Below are positions 1-9,518 of a stretch of 64,000 nucleotides of DNA, piece by piece. The position numbers and the translations under genes are program-made. The DNA lies in NCBI GenBank assembly GCA_041748175.1, contig JBGTDU010000152.1, positions 5,562-69,561 of the forward strand, written 5' to 3'. The notes under the pieces were generated by a model. It saw only the letters and a program-made list of their open reading frames with translations, was not told where the DNA came from and ran no database searches. The stretch comes from JAHEJB01 sp041748175 (GTDB lineage: Bacteria; Bacteroidota; Rhodothermia; Rhodothermales; Rubricoccaceae). The stretch's first letter is position 1. Each line of letters opens with the position of its first letter.

Positions 1-612
1 AGCCACCCCGGCAAGGAGCGCGTCGAGCCGCGAATTTCCGTGCTCGTAGTCCGTGCAATAGACGACGGTGGCTCCACCAGCCTCGGCCTTGTATCCGAAA
101 ACGAACTGGGTATGGTGAACGGGGAAGGGCGTGACCGAGAGTTTGCCGAGCCGAATCGGCTTCCCGGCTTCCACGATGACTTGGTGCGTTTCGGCAACGA
201 GGTCATCGAAGGCGAGGGGGAAAAAGGGCACACGCATCTGGAGTCTGAGCAGATCCAGTGGCTCACCATCGGCATCTGAACTATAGAAAGTGACCGTGTT
301 GCCTAGGCCGAAAAGCGGTGCAAAGAACGGGATCGCCTGGATATGGTCCCAGTGAAAGTGCGACAGGAACACATGCAAGTCCAGCGGTTCGCCATTCGAT
401 TCTTCTAAGAGTTTCATCCCCAACTCGCGCGCCCCCGTACCGAGATCGAATATGCACCCCGTACCATCGTCCAGACTGACCTCTACACATGCGGTATTGC
501 CTCCCGTTCCGATGTGCGAGGCGCCTGGCGTTGGGATAGAACCGCGGACGCCCCAAAAGCGGACGTACATCCTCTCTCGCTCCGCAATTGCGCTCGATGA
601 AACGTCCGTCAT
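1..612 (-). CDS. MBL-fold metallohydrolase, 3' end beyond window
   Basis: The reverse strand is open from an ATG at 612 to the window edge, giving about 204 residues of an unfinished protein. The N-terminus contains RFWGVRGSIPTPG and then the metal-binding motif SHFHWDHIQ (HxHxDH, near residue 90), followed by a later histidine in a VHHTQF segment. This matches the metallo-beta-lactamase-fold hydrolases related to PhnP and the cAMP phosphodiesterase-like group, which use two metal ions to hydrolyse phosphodiester-type substrates. The true substrate cannot be read from sequence. A second possible start (ATG at 570) lies directly before the conserved core. The gene begins 8 bases after the AI-2E permease gene ends, so it is probably the third gene of the same operon as the cyclic-nucleotide-binding protein. 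Confidence 0.85.
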   Translation of the reverse strand, partial: MTDVSSSAIAERERMYVRFWGVRGSIPTPGASHIGTGGNTACVEVSLDDGTGCIFDLGTGARELGMKLLEESNGEPLDLHVFLSHFHWDHIQAIPFFAPLFGLGNTVTFYSSDADGEPLDLLRLQMRVPFFPLAFDDLVAETHQVIVEAGKPIRLGKLSVTPFPVHHTQFVFGYKAEAGGATVVYCTDYEHGNSRLDALLAGVA

Positions 613-620
613 GGGCTTGA

Positions 621-1652
621 TTAGAGGCGGAAGCGGCGAAGCGTGATAACCGTCTCGACGATGATCACTTTCAGGACGGCCACTGCCGGAACAGCGAGAG
701 CCATTCCCAAAATGCCGCCGAGACGGCCGCCGATGAGGATGGCGAGTAAGACAGAAACAGGATGCAGCGACACGTTCCGCGCGGTAATCAAGGGCTGGAG
801 CACCACATTTTCCAGCGTCTGTACGATAGCGTAAACAACGACAATGCCGAGTAGCTGGCCAACACCGCCAGTGGCGAAAACGGAAACCGCGAGCGTTAGA
901 CCGGCGGAAATGATGAACCCGACGTACGGGATGAAATTGGCAATGCCAGTAAAGAATCCGAGCACAACAAAGTAGTCGACGCCGACGAGCCCTAGCCCAA
1001 GGACTGTAGCCAAACCGACCAGAACGGCCACGAGCGATTGGCCGCGGAGATATCCGCCCAGATGATCATCGATCTTGTATAGAACGCCCATCGAGAACTC
1101 GAAGTAGCGGTTTGGTACCAGAGCGACCAGTTTCTTTTGAATCCGCGCGCCGTCTCGAAGAAGGAAGAACAGCACGAAGGGAATAACCACGAGGTTACCC
1201 ACGATAGACAGCGCGTCTGTCGCGTAGCCGAGCAGGTGGCTCTGCTGGGCTGCGAGGCTTTGCCGCGCAGAGTCCGAGAGCCCCAGGGAGCCCGGCTCGA
1301 TAAAGGGAAGACGCGCGGCCACGTCCGCCTCAATCCGATCAAGCATCGTGTACAACCGGCCATCCCCCCATCCCTCATGCCACTCGACTGCTTGTGCGGC
1401 CACGAGCGGAATCATTATCCAGCCCAACAACCCGAGGATAAGGGAGAGGCCGAAGAAGACCACGCTGGCGGACGCGGTTCGGCCCATTCCGCGCCGTTCG
1501 AGATGGTTGACCAGCGGAAAAAGGAGGTAGCCGAAAATGGCCGCCACGAGGACCAAAATCAGCAGATCGCCAGCATGGATCACCAACAAACCGAAGGTGA
1601 CGATCACGAACAGCCAGAGAGCGGCCTTAAGCCAGGGGATCCGCGTCGTCAT
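621..1652 (-). CDS. AI-2E family transporter (PerM/YdiK-like permease)
   Basis: This is a 343-residue integral membrane protein with about seven or eight hydrophobic segments. Two lie at the N-terminus, there is a soluble loop at about residues 85-135, and a hydrophobic C-terminal half contains the conserved region around LVIPFVLFFLLRDG and the late P-L-I-T-A-R-N-V-S-L-H-P motif. This is typical of the AI-2E/PerM family, whose members have been linked to autoinducer-2 export or, in some species, Na+/H+ antiport. The substrate here is unknown. The start overlaps the end of the upstream cyclic-nucleotide-binding gene by 26 bases, which implies translational coupling. Confidence 0.88.
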   Translation of the reverse strand: MTTRIPWLKAALWLFVIVTFGLLVIHAGDLLILVLVAAIFGYLLFPLVNHLERRGMGRTASASVVFFGLSLILGLLGWIMIPLVAAQAVEWHEGWGDGRLYTMLDRIEADVAARLPFIEPGSLGLSDSARQSLAAQQSHLLGYATDALSIVGNLVVIPFVLFFLLRDGARIQKKLVALVPNRYFEFSMGVLYKIDDHLGGYLRGQSLVAVLVGLATVLGLGLVGVDYFVVLGFFTGIANFIPYVGFIISAGLTLAVSVFATGGVGQLLGIVVVYAIVQTLENVVLQPLITARNVSLHPVSVLLAILIGGRLGGILGMALAVPAVAVLKVIIVETVITLRRFRL

Positions 1653-2205
1653 CGGAGCTGGTGCGATCAGGCGCGGTGAGGTTCTCCCGGCCTGAGTTGG
1701 GAGCCTTGGCAGTGAGACGTTCGTGATCCTTGCGCATCGTTTCCAGCTCGTCGCTTACTTCCACGAGCCGGATGCCAACGAGGCGCGAGAGCGACAACAA
1801 TATCTTGACTCCGAGGCGCGGATTTCGGTCGAGCAGGCCGAGCAGGTCAGGTTGGAAAAGACTGAGAAGCAGGCAATCCGATTTGGCGCGCGCCGTTGCC
1901 GATCGAATGACTTCGTTGAGCAACGCGATCTCGCCGAAGAAATCGCCGTCGCTGAGTTCAACCAGCTCCCGGCCCGAAGGCTCGCTCTGAATCGAGACGA
2001 CGCCTTTGGCAATGATGTACATGCCCAGCCCCGGCTCACCCTCGACGAAAACAGACTCGCCAGCAACGTATTCACGCCGATGCAAAAGCCGCTGAAGCGT
2101 CGCAATGTCGCGGCGACTCAGATTGTCGAACAGGGGAATGCTGCGAAGGACACTCTCCTCCCCCTCCACCGTCCCACCCAACACGTTTCTCCAAAGGCTG
2201 TGCAT
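1627..2205 (-). CDS. Cyclic-nucleotide-binding domain protein without HTH
   Basis: This 192-residue soluble protein carries one CAP-type effector domain at about residues 18-135. The phosphate-binding cassette reads DGDFFGEIALLNEVIRSATA, close to the canonical GEIALL...RSATA. There is no C-terminal helix-turn-helix; the tail (about 145-192) is helical and then polar and acidic, so it is probably not a DNA-binding Crp homologue. It could couple cAMP or another cyclic nucleotide to the AI-2E permease with which it overlaps. A class III cyclase is encoded about 5 kb away, but a link between the two is only inference. Confidence 0.82.
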   Translation of the reverse strand: MHSLWRNVLGGTVEGEESVLRSIPLFDNLSRRDIATLQRLLHRREYVAGESVFVEGEPGLGMYIIAKGVVSIQSEPSGRELVELSDGDFFGEIALLNEVIRSATARAKSDCLLLSLFQPDLLGLLDRNPRLGVKILLSLSRLVGIRLVEVSDELETMRKDHERLTAKAPNSGRENLTAPDRTSSDDDADPLA

Positions 2206-2393
2206 GGCAATAGTTGGTATTCACACGGACAGAATCCCCGACGGGCGGGACCAAATGAAGGTACGGTTCAGCGTCCGCTTGCGCATGAAGGCGGGTCGCT
2301 GGGCAAACTTCGGAGTTGAAAGGCCATTCATCTTGACCGGTGGGGTGGCTTTCGGTACCCTACGAGTCCATTCCATCTCGTCCGGTTGTCAAA

Positions 2394-3188
2394 ATGATCT
2401 CATTCCGATTCCCGCTCCTCACCCTGGTCGTTGTCGGCCTTGGCATTGGTCTTTCGTCCTGCGACTCGGACTCGACGGTCCTTCCGCCAACGGACATAGC
2501 GTTTAATGGCGTGACCTACGCCGCAGTTGGCCAGGCCGACCTGGAGTTGACGAGCGATGGCCTCGTTGTTAGCAATATTGGCTCTTCGGGAAACGACGGA
2601 GTGCGCGTAGCTCCGACAAGCGCCATTGGAATGGCAGACATCCAGACCCTGCCCATCGACCTCCCTTCTGGAGGCCGGTGGGGGATGGAGGTGTTTGGTG
2701 AGACGGGCTCGGGCAGTACCGGTATGGCTACCGTATGGAACGAAGCGGTGGATGGAGGCGAGGAAAGCATCCAGTTCGACTTCGCGCCTGAACTGAACGT
2801 GTCGGCCTTGATCCTTGAGTATTTTTTGGAGGGTCGGCTTCAGCATTCGGCGACCGTCCCTGCGAATGGAGCAGGCAATTTTTCGGCACGTCTTACGACG
2901 GCCGGAACCGGGGCTGGGAGACGTACCTCGGTCCATGTAATCTGCGTTGGCGGAGAGCTTATCGTCGCGACCGACAACAATGGCGATGCCCCACGGACTT
3001 TGCCCGGAGGATGCGGTGCGGAGTTGCTCACAGACGTCCCGGGAGCGGATGGGGCCATTTGTGCCGACTACGTCCAAGCCCGCCCAGTCACAGAATTGTC
3101 TTTCCCCGAGGTAACCAGTCTGCAAGTGACGGCACGGACAATCCCGCAGTTCACGATTACAGATGGTTCCGTCGAAGGGCATCAGTAG
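2394..3188 (+). CDS. Hypothetical lipoprotein
   Basis: The ATG at 2394 gives a 264-residue protein with a lipoprotein signal: a hydrophobic stretch LLTLVVVGLGIGLSSC in which the Cys near residue 22 is the likely lipidation site. The mature part is rich in beta-strand-forming residues, Gly, Thr and Asp, and contains three further cysteines in the C-terminal half. I do not recognise a family. No Shine-Dalgarno sequence is seen, which is common in this lineage. The gene is monocistronic between a divergent operon and a convergent histidine kinase gene. It is probably anchored in the outer or inner membrane facing the periplasm. Confidence 0.75.
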   Translation: MISFRFPLLTLVVVGLGIGLSSCDSDSTVLPPTDIAFNGVTYAAVGQADLELTSDGLVVSNIGSSGNDGVRVAPTSAIGMADIQTLPIDLPSGGRWGMEVFGETGSGSTGMATVWNEAVDGGEESIQFDFAPELNVSALILEYFLEGRLQHSATVPANGAGNFSARLTTAGTGAGRRTSVHVICVGGELIVATDNNGDAPRTLPGGCGAELLTDVPGADGAICADYVQARPVTELSFPEVTSLQVTARTIPQFTITDGSVEGHQ

Positions 3189-3194
3189 GCTCGG

Positions 3195-3248
3195 GCACCC
3201 CCAAAAGAAACTTGGGGTGCACACCGATGCCTCATGCCGGGGCATCGG
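3195..3248. terminator. Paired hairpins between convergent genes
   Basis: Two inverted repeats fill the gap between the convergent lipoprotein and histidine kinase genes. The first (3195-3220) pairs CCCCAA with TTGGGG, extended by GCA/TGC with one bulged C. The second (3224-3248) pairs CCGATGCC with GGCATCGG perfectly around a short loop. Neither is followed by a clear T tract, so intrinsic termination is plausible but not certain. Confidence 0.5.
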
Positions 3249-3267
3249 CAGCAAGCGTCCCGCAACC

Positions 3268-6200
3268 TCAAACGGGAAGGCCGATAACGAACTCGGCACC
3301 CAGGCCCTCCTGGCTTTCTACCCGCATGGTGCCACTGTGGCCTAGTGTTATGATTTCGTAGGAGAGCGAGAGCCCAAGGCCCGTTCCCTGTCCCGAAGGC
3401 TTTGTCGTAAAGAAAGGCTCGAAGATCTTCTGGCGGACGTTGTCGGGAATACCCACTCCGTTGTCGGCAACGCGGATTTCGACGGCGTTTACGCTCCGTT
3501 TCGTCGAGACGGAAACCGTCGGTTTGAATCCATCTCCTCGCGACTTCGATGCTTCGTGGACGGCGTAGAATGCGTTGCCCATCAGGTTGATGAGTACACG
3601 CCCAATCTCTTGCGGAATCAGTTCAACCTCGCCCGCTTCAGGATCGAAATCGTACGCCATGTCGACGTTAAAATCGATATCGCGAGCACGCTGGCCGTGG
3701 AAGGCGAGGTTAGCATATTCCTCGACAAAGTCGTTGATGTCCACCGCCGACCGCTCGGCGGCACCGCCGCGCGAGTGTTGAAGCATCGCATGCACGATTT
3801 TGTCGGCGCGTTGCCCGTGATGGTGAATGCGACGAGCGTTTTCCTTAAGATCTCCGATGAGTTCGTTCAGCTCGGGCAATGCCTCGGCGACTGTCCGCTC
3901 TGGATCTGCCATCAATTCCTCGGTCAGTTCGTCGGCGAGGTCCACGCTCAGTTCGGCGAAGTTGTTGACAAAGTTGAGAGGGTTCTTGATCTCGTGCGCA
4001 ATACCAGCCGTCAACTGCCCCAGCGACGCGAGTTTTTCTGCCTGGATCAGCTGGCCTTGCGTTGTGGTGAGGTGTCGATGGCTTTCTTCCAACGCTGAAT
4101 AGGCTTTCTCCAACGCGTGGGCCTGTTCAAGCTCGGCAGCCTTTCGCTCGTTTTCGATTTTAAGGACCTTGGCCTCGGCTTCCGCCATTTCCGCCCGCAA
4201 TTCTGCCTCGCGGCGCTCAGCCTTGGCGCTTTCTTCGCGAAGAAGCCGACGGCGCTGAAACCTGTCCGCGACAAACACAAGCCCACCGAAAATCAACGCG
4301 TAGAACGCGTAGGCCCAAACGGTGCGCCACCACGGTGGCGCGACATGGACGCTGATGGCAAGCGGTTCTTCGGTCCAGATCCCGTCCGCGCTCGCTGCCT
4401 TGACCCGAAGCGTATATCGTCCGGGGTCGAGGCCGGTGTACACCGCCCGGCGCTCCAGGCCCAGATCTCGCCACTCGTCCTCCAGCCCCTCGAGCATGAC
4501 GGCGTACCGGTTGCGGCCGGACTCGGTAAAGTGAAGCGCCGCGAACTCGAAGGTGACGACGGTATGGTCGTGGTCGAGGTAGACGACATCGGTGGTTGGC
4601 GCTGCTTCCCGCAACGCAGCGTTTTCGCCTGGGACCACCTCTAGTCCCAAGATCTGGACGCCGGTGAGTGATACCTGCGGCGGGTAGGGGTTCGACGTTG
4701 CAATTTGTGACGGATCGAATGAGATGAGTCCATCAGCTCCTCCGAAAAACAAGGCACCACTTGGCGAACCGAACGACGCGTCTGTGAGCGACCTGAGTCC
4801 AGGAGTACGTTCGCTGTCAAAGACACGGAAAGTTTCGGTGACGGGGTCGAAGCGTGCGAGGCCGCGGCTCGTGCTGAGCCACAGAAAGCCCGAGGCGTCT
4901 TCGACAATCGCCCGCACCACATTGCTGGGCAAGTCACTGTTTGTCTCCGAATAGACGGTAAAGCCATTTTCAGGGTTCTCGGGCGAGAACAGGTTTAGGC
5001 CCCCCCCCTCGGTCCCGATCCACAACCGCCCGTTGCTTTGGGCGTGCAAGGCCAGCACGGAGTTGTCAGACAGACTGGCGGCGTTGGCGGGATCATGCCG
5101 AAAGTGATCGAAGGAGCCGCCTCGTGCTCTATCTCGCAACCGGTCCAGGCCACCGCGCGTGCCGAACCAAAGGGATCCGTCGGGCATCTCTTCGATTGCT
5201 TCAATCGTCTCGTGGCTAAGGCTCGCCGGGCGGGCGGAATCGCGGAGAATCTTTTCATTGGAGCCCGTCTGCGGATCATGAAGGATCAGTCCGTTGCCAA
5301 GACTACCAACCCAGAGCTGCCCGGTGCTGTCCTCAAGGATGGCGGATACGACCTCACCATCGAGCACAATGTGCCGGAACGAGCGTGCGCTCCGGTTGAA
5401 TTCCAGAAGGCCGGCGCGCGTACCCACCCACAGCTGCCCGGACTCGCTCTCGCACAGTGCCGTGATGAACTCCTGCCCTCCATTTAGTGCCCCGGTTGGT
5501 AGAAATCGCTCGAACACCCCATCGTTATTGCCAAGCCGACTGAGCCCATCATCGGTGCCTACCCACAGTGTGCTGTCGGCTGTTTGAATGACAGAGAGCA
5601 CGGTGTTGCTGCTAAGGCTGTGATCCTGTTCGCTGTCATGGGTGTAAACCTTGAACGAACTTCGAGCCTGATCGAACCAGTTGAGGCCACCATACGTGCC
5701 AACCCAAAGGATGCCCTGTCTATCCCCCATGATCGTTCGTACGAAGTTGTGGCTCAGCGCGTCCTCGCGGTTCTCATCCGGCTGGTAGCTGACCTGGTAG
5801 TTGTCCGCGTCCAGTTTGTGGAGCCCCCCACCCGCCGTGCCGATCCAGAGGCTGCCATCCGGATCTTCGAACAAAGATGTGATGATCGTTGCCCCGATGC
5901 CTCCTTCCAATTCGACAGGCTGAAACGAGTCCAGGGTTGGGTCAAGGCTTCGAACACCGCCACCGTAGGTGCCGATCCACAAGCCGCCGCGTTCTCTGGA
6001 AGTGATGACAGAGATAATGTTGCCGGGCGAATTATCGGCAACCTGAAGCGACGTAAAGCTCCCGGACTCGTGGTCGAACCGATTGAGGCCGCCGCCATTT
6101 GTGCCTACCCAGAGCGTTCCCTCCTCGTCAGCGTAAAGAGAGAGCACAACATCGTGGGTTAGTGAGGCACTATTCCCCGCGGCGTGTTTGTACGTGGTGA

Positions 6201-6711
6201 AAAGGCCGGTGTCATCGTCGAGGCGAGCCAATCCCGCGTCGGTGCCGATCCACATCGTTCCGTCTTGCTGTTGAGCGAGGGCGTTGATGTCGTCGTTGGG
6301 GAGGCTGCCGGGGATGTCAGGATGGTGGCGGAAGCGCGAAAACGTCTCCGTGGCTGGGTCGAACCGATTGAGACCACCATCGGATGTTCCGACCCAAATG
6401 TATCCGTCGGCATCTTCGAGCAACGCGAGCACCCCGTTGGCCGAGATCGTCGTGCTGTCGTCATCGGCATTGCGGAATTCGGTCACCGCGTACCCATCAA
6501 AACGGTCGAGGCCATCCAGGGTACCAATCCAGATGAACCCGCGTTCATCCTGCAGCAGGGCATTGATTTTCTCCTCCGACAGCCCATCCTCTACAAAGAG
6601 ATGTTGGAAGGAAATGGTCTGTGCAGATCCGCTTTCAGCCCGAACCAGAGCGAGCCCAATCGCAAGAAAGGCAGCCATGCGAGCGAGCAGCGGAGGGAGG
6701 CCGAGGCGCAT
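3268..6711 (-). CDS. Reg_prop/Y_Y_Y periplasmic-sensor histidine kinase
   Basis: The 1147-residue protein starts at the ATG at 6711, directly at a signal peptide ending near SGSAQ. A start at 6744 would overlap the upstream gene and add a polar leader. About 13 repeats of the type G.LWVGT..GGLNRFD form two seven-bladed propellers (about residues 30-690). A Y_Y_Y domain follows (about 700-780), then one membrane segment, a long coiled coil rich in E/A/K/R, and a kinase core. The H-box is HEIKNPLNFVNNF (His about 906), with N-box NLMGNAFYAV, G1 DNGVGIP and G2 GTGLGLSLSYEI. Such kinases sense extracellular polysaccharide or small ligands. The response-regulator cyclase gene ends 10 bases upstream, so the two probably form one system, though the ligand is unknown. 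There is no receiver domain, unlike the hybrid kinases of Bacteroides. Confidence 0.93.
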   Translation of the reverse strand: MRLGLPPLLARMAAFLAIGLALVRAESGSAQTISFQHLFVEDGLSEEKINALLQDERGFIWIGTLDGLDRFDGYAVTEFRNADDDSTTISANGVLALLEDADGYIWVGTSDGGLNRFDPATETFSRFRHHPDIPGSLPNDDINALAQQQDGTMWIGTDAGLARLDDDTGLFTTYKHAAGNSASLTHDVVLSLYADEEGTLWVGTNGGGLNRFDHESGSFTSLQVADNSPGNIISVITSRERGGLWIGTYGGGVRSLDPTLDSFQPVELEGGIGATIITSLFEDPDGSLWIGTAGGGLHKLDADNYQVSYQPDENREDALSHNFVRTIMGDRQGILWVGTYGGLNWFDQARSSFKVYTHDSEQDHSLSSNTVLSVIQTADSTLWVGTDDGLSRLGNNDGVFERFLPTGALNGGQEFITALCESESGQLWVGTRAGLLEFNRSARSFRHIVLDGEVVSAILEDSTGQLWVGSLGNGLILHDPQTGSNEKILRDSARPASLSHETIEAIEEMPDGSLWFGTRGGLDRLRDRARGGSFDHFRHDPANAASLSDNSVLALHAQSNGRLWIGTEGGGLNLFSPENPENGFTVYSETNSDLPSNVVRAIVEDASGFLWLSTSRGLARFDPVTETFRVFDSERTPGLRSLTDASFGSPSGALFFGGADGLISFDPSQIATSNPYPPQVSLTGVQILGLEVVPGENAALREAAPTTDVVYLDHDHTVVTFEFAALHFTESGRNRYAVMLEGLEDEWRDLGLERRAVYTGLDPGRYTLRVKAASADGIWTEEPLAISVHVAPPWWRTVWAYAFYALIFGGLVFVADRFQRRRLLREESAKAERREAELRAEMAEAEAKVLKIENERKAAELEQAHALEKAYSALEESHRHLTTTQGQLIQAEKLASLGQLTAGIAHEIKNPLNFVNNFAELSVDLADELTEELMADPERTVAEALPELNELIGDLKENARRIHHHGQRADKIVHAMLQHSRGGAAERSAVDINDFVEEYANLAFHGQRARDIDFNVDMAYDFDPEAGEVELIPQEIGRVLINLMGNAFYAVHEASKSRGDGFKPTVSVSTKRSVNAVEIRVADNGVGIPDNVRQKIFEPFFTTKPSGQGTGLGLSLSYEIITLGHSGTMRVESQEGLGAEFVIGLPV

Positions 6712-6721
6712 CGAACTCGGG

Positions 6722-8149
6722 TCAGGCGGTGGCTTTTGCCGCACCCGCCAGACGAAGGCGGTCCAATTCCTCGGACGCCTCGTCGGAAGCGGACGTTATA
6801 CGAATTGTGAGCATGGGGCCACCCACGCTGGTTGTTTCGGCAGACACAACTTTCGCGTATACGTCCTCGAACTCGCCGTCCGAGATCATAGGAATGGAAA
6901 GTTTGATGTCGGTCCGCTCAGCAACGGGCCGGGCCGTGAGCACAACCGCCTGTGTCGGCGATAAGCGGACGATCTCCGCCTTGAGACTGTCGTCGGCGAT
7001 CTCCTTACCGTCGAGAACCATATAGGTGCACGAGAGCGGCACGGTGAGCGCCGTGAGTGGGTCCGACGTCGTTTGCGGAAGCTCCAGATTGTAGTCGCCG
7101 CCAACGCCGGTTACGAAGTGCACGAGGATGCGTTCGACGAAGCCCTTCATGGCCACCTCTTGCGACGAGCCTATCCGAACACTGTCGCCTACTTTTTCTC
7201 GCGTGGTCGTGGAGATCACCACCTCGCCGGACGCGGCCAGGGCCTGGATGCGGCTCGTGAGGTTGACCGGGCTGCCGACGACCCCATACTTCGCTCTCTT
7301 CTCTGAGCCAATGTTTCCCACAACGACTTCTCCGGTATTCACCGCCACGCCCATTTCAAGTGCGCCAAGCCCACGGCGGAGCATCTCTTCGTTTACGTCC
7401 GTCATGGCACACTGCATGGCAACGGCGCAGGCAACGGCTCGCTCGGCATGGTCGGCTCGCTGGATCGGCGCGCCAAAGATTACGAGGATCGCGTCGCCGA
7501 TAAATTCGTCGATCGTCCCCCCATACTCGTCAATGACGTCCGTCATGCGTCCCAGATAGGCGTTGAGGAGTTCCACGACGCGCTCGGGTTCCAGCCTCTC
7601 CGAGAGTGCCGTAAAACCACTGAGGTCGCTCATCAACACGCTTACCTCACGCCGCTCGCCGCCGAGGGCCAGCGAATCGGTATCGGCGAGAACGGCTTGG
7701 GCCACTTCATCCGAGAGGTAGCGCCCGATTGCCTGGCGGACAAACACGGCCTCTCGCTCACGGCCAACCACTTCGCGCGCGTTGTTCAGCGTCACCTCCA
7801 GATCCGAGAGATCGATTGGCTTGGTAAGAAAGTCGAATGCACCTTTGTTCATGGCCGTGCGGATGTTCTCCATGTCACCGTACGCCGTCACGACAATAGC
7901 CTTGTGCTGAAACTCGCGCTCTCTAAGGCGCCCGAGGAGCGTGAGTCCGTCCATCCTGGGCATGTTGATATCCGTGACGACAATCTCTATCCCCGGATTC
8001 AGCTCCAGCTTTTCGAGCGCATCGACGCCATCCGCCGCGAATTCAAGCTCGAAGAGACCATCCCGAACATGCCGCCGAAATTTCTGGCGGATGAGCGGAG
8101 CGAGGTCCGGCTCGTCGTCAACAAAGAGGATTTTGAGTACGGCCTCCAT
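6722..8149 (-). CDS. Response regulator with class III adenylate/guanylate cyclase domain
   Basis: From the ATG at 8149 the protein has 475 residues. Residues 5-125 are a receiver domain (FVDDE acid pocket, phospho-Asp in VVTDINMP, conserved VVTAYG and the Lys of FLTKP). Residues about 160-345 are a class III nucleotide cyclase: SDLSGFTALSERL and FIGDAILVIFGAP each contain a metal-binding Asp, and VGSPVNLTSRIQ is the late conserved block. The last ~100 residues form a separate beta-rich domain that could be a PilZ-like or unknown output fold; no RxxxR motif is visible, so cyclic-di-GMP binding is not supported. An upstream start at 8206 is possible but adds an unconserved leader. It heads the operon with the large histidine kinase, so a phosphorylation-controlled cyclic nucleotide signal is the simplest reading. 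Confidence 0.9.
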   Translation of the reverse strand: MEAVLKILFVDDEPDLAPLIRQKFRRHVRDGLFELEFAADGVDALEKLELNPGIEIVVTDINMPRMDGLTLLGRLREREFQHKAIVVTAYGDMENIRTAMNKGAFDFLTKPIDLSDLEVTLNNAREVVGREREAVFVRQAIGRYLSDEVAQAVLADTDSLALGGERREVSVLMSDLSGFTALSERLEPERVVELLNAYLGRMTDVIDEYGGTIDEFIGDAILVIFGAPIQRADHAERAVACAVAMQCAMTDVNEEMLRRGLGALEMGVAVNTGEVVVGNIGSEKRAKYGVVGSPVNLTSRIQALAASGEVVISTTTREKVGDSVRIGSSQEVAMKGFVERILVHFVTGVGGDYNLELPQTTSDPLTALTVPLSCTYMVLDGKEIADDSLKAEIVRLSPTQAVVLTARPVAERTDIKLSIPMISDGEFEDVYAKVVSAETTSVGGPMLTIRITSASDEASEELDRLRLAGAAKATA

Positions 8150-8306
8150 TACGCTTCGTCGGGTTTTGACAGGCGTAAAGTAGCAGTAGGCGCAAGGGCC
8201 TTCCAAGGCGCGCCGCGCAATACGTCGATATCACGACAGTTGTTGAGTGGTATTGGTCCTGTGTCGTATGCTTGCGCCCCGCATTCTGCTATGCCCACTG
8301 TTTCTC

Positions 8307-9353
8307 ATGCATCGGTTCATATTGAGTAGAGTTCTTCCTCTGGTTCTGTCCGCCCTTGTCGCGGGGGTAATTGGCATGAACGTGAGCGCTTCAACCCCGC
8401 CGCACGTTCCGCACGTTGACCGTGTGGCATTCCCGGACACGACCGCCGAGCTTTCGTGGGCTAGCCGTCTTGTACGGCTTCACAGCGCGCTGACGCAAAT
8501 CGGAGCTCAACCCGAGGACGAAAACGTCCCACAATGGGTCGCTGCCGCTTTCGAGGACGCGCAGGTCCTTGCGGCCAGGGAGGGGATGTTGGGAAATGCA
8601 AACTTCCGCGAGATGTACGCGGAAGTTCACCGGCTCCATGAATCGTATCACGGCGTTGTGGCTCCTATCGAGCTTTCTCGAAGTGAGCTAACGTCGCTAC
8701 GCGTCGTCCCCCTGGCTTTCCTTGCGTCTCTCGACCCAGCACTGCTGGTCGGTATCGATCTGCGAAAACCATTTTCCGAACCTGAGCCGGAGGTCGCAGA
8801 GGTGCCGTTAGCGCATGCGGTGCTTACGGTTCCGACATCGGAAGAACACGCCGTTTCCACGCAGCAGCAACGCATGATGCGCCAGTATGGTGGGCTACGG
8901 GGTATGCGGAACGTCAGCCGAGCCTACTTCCCCATGATCGAACGTGCGCTTTTAAGACTTGGCGTGCCGGACGAAATGAAGTACGTCGCCGTTGTCGAGA
9001 GCAGCCTGGACCCCAACGCCGTGAGCGAGGATGGCGCAACGGGCCTGTGGCAATTCATGCCCGCGACGGGTGCGATGTACGGCCTATCCGAAGAAGATCT
9101 TCGAAGCCCGTCGAGATCGACAATCGCTGCTGCGCGTCATCTGGAGCGGCTCGGTCGCATGTTCAACGGCGACTGGCAGCTTGCGGCGGCCGCGTATAAC
9201 GGCGGCGACGGTCGCGTCCTGAATGCTGTCAACAGAGTCCGCAACCGCCTTGGGCGAACACCGACGTACTGGGAAGTGTCACCGCTTCTCCCCGCAGAGA
9301 CCCGCACGTATGTAGCGAAGTTTATCGCAACGGCCCGGGTGATGGGGGGCTGA
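8307..9353 (+). CDS. Lytic transglycosylase, SLT domain (MltD-like)
   Basis: A 348-residue exported protein starting at ATG 8307; the first ~27 residues form a signal sequence. The C-terminal SLT domain (about 220-345) contains AVVESSLDP with the catalytic Glu near residue 231, then GATGLWQFMPATG and the AAAAYNGG motif of family 1 lytic transglycosylases. These cut the beta-1,4 bond between N-acetylmuramic acid and N-acetylglucosamine, forming 1,6-anhydromuramic ends. No LysM domain is present, unlike E. coli MltD. The ~190-residue N-terminal part is unrecognised. The gene is divergent from the response regulator and is followed by a strong terminator. Confidence 0.9.
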   Translation: MHRFILSRVLPLVLSALVAGVIGMNVSASTPPHVPHVDRVAFPDTTAELSWASRLVRLHSALTQIGAQPEDENVPQWVAAAFEDAQVLAAREGMLGNANFREMYAEVHRLHESYHGVVAPIELSRSELTSLRVVPLAFLASLDPALLVGIDLRKPFSEPEPEVAEVPLAHAVLTVPTSEEHAVSTQQQRMMRQYGGLRGMRNVSRAYFPMIERALLRLGVPDEMKYVAVVESSLDPNAVSEDGATGLWQFMPATGAMYGLSEEDLRSPSRSTIAAARHLERLGRMFNGDWQLAAAAYNGGDGRVLNAVNRVRNRLGRTPTYWEVSPLLPAETRTYVAKFIATARVMGG

Positions 9354-9464
9354 GATAGAATAGGCGGGGGACGGATGATCGTGCGGAGGTTCCTACTTGT
9401 TCAAAACAATCATCTTTAGACAGGGATCCGAATATCGAGTCCGTCCGGCTGTTCTAAAATGCGA

Positions 9465-9499
9465 AACACCCCGGCCGTGCGAACGACCGGGGTGTTTTT
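9465..9499. terminator. Bidirectional intrinsic terminator
   Basis: A perfect 10-bp stem (AACACCCCGG pairing with CCGGGGTGTT) with a 12-base loop is followed by five T residues on the forward strand and preceded by A-rich sequence that gives a T tract on the reverse strand. It lies between the transglycosylase gene and the convergent secreted-protein gene and probably serves both. Confidence 0.88.
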
Positions 9500-9518
9500 A
9501 TCGATTGGCTCCACGCGT

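Noticed and set aside
2400..3299. A 299-codon antisense frame over the lipoprotein gene
   Set aside because: No domain or signal; the sense frame has a clear lipobox and consistent composition.
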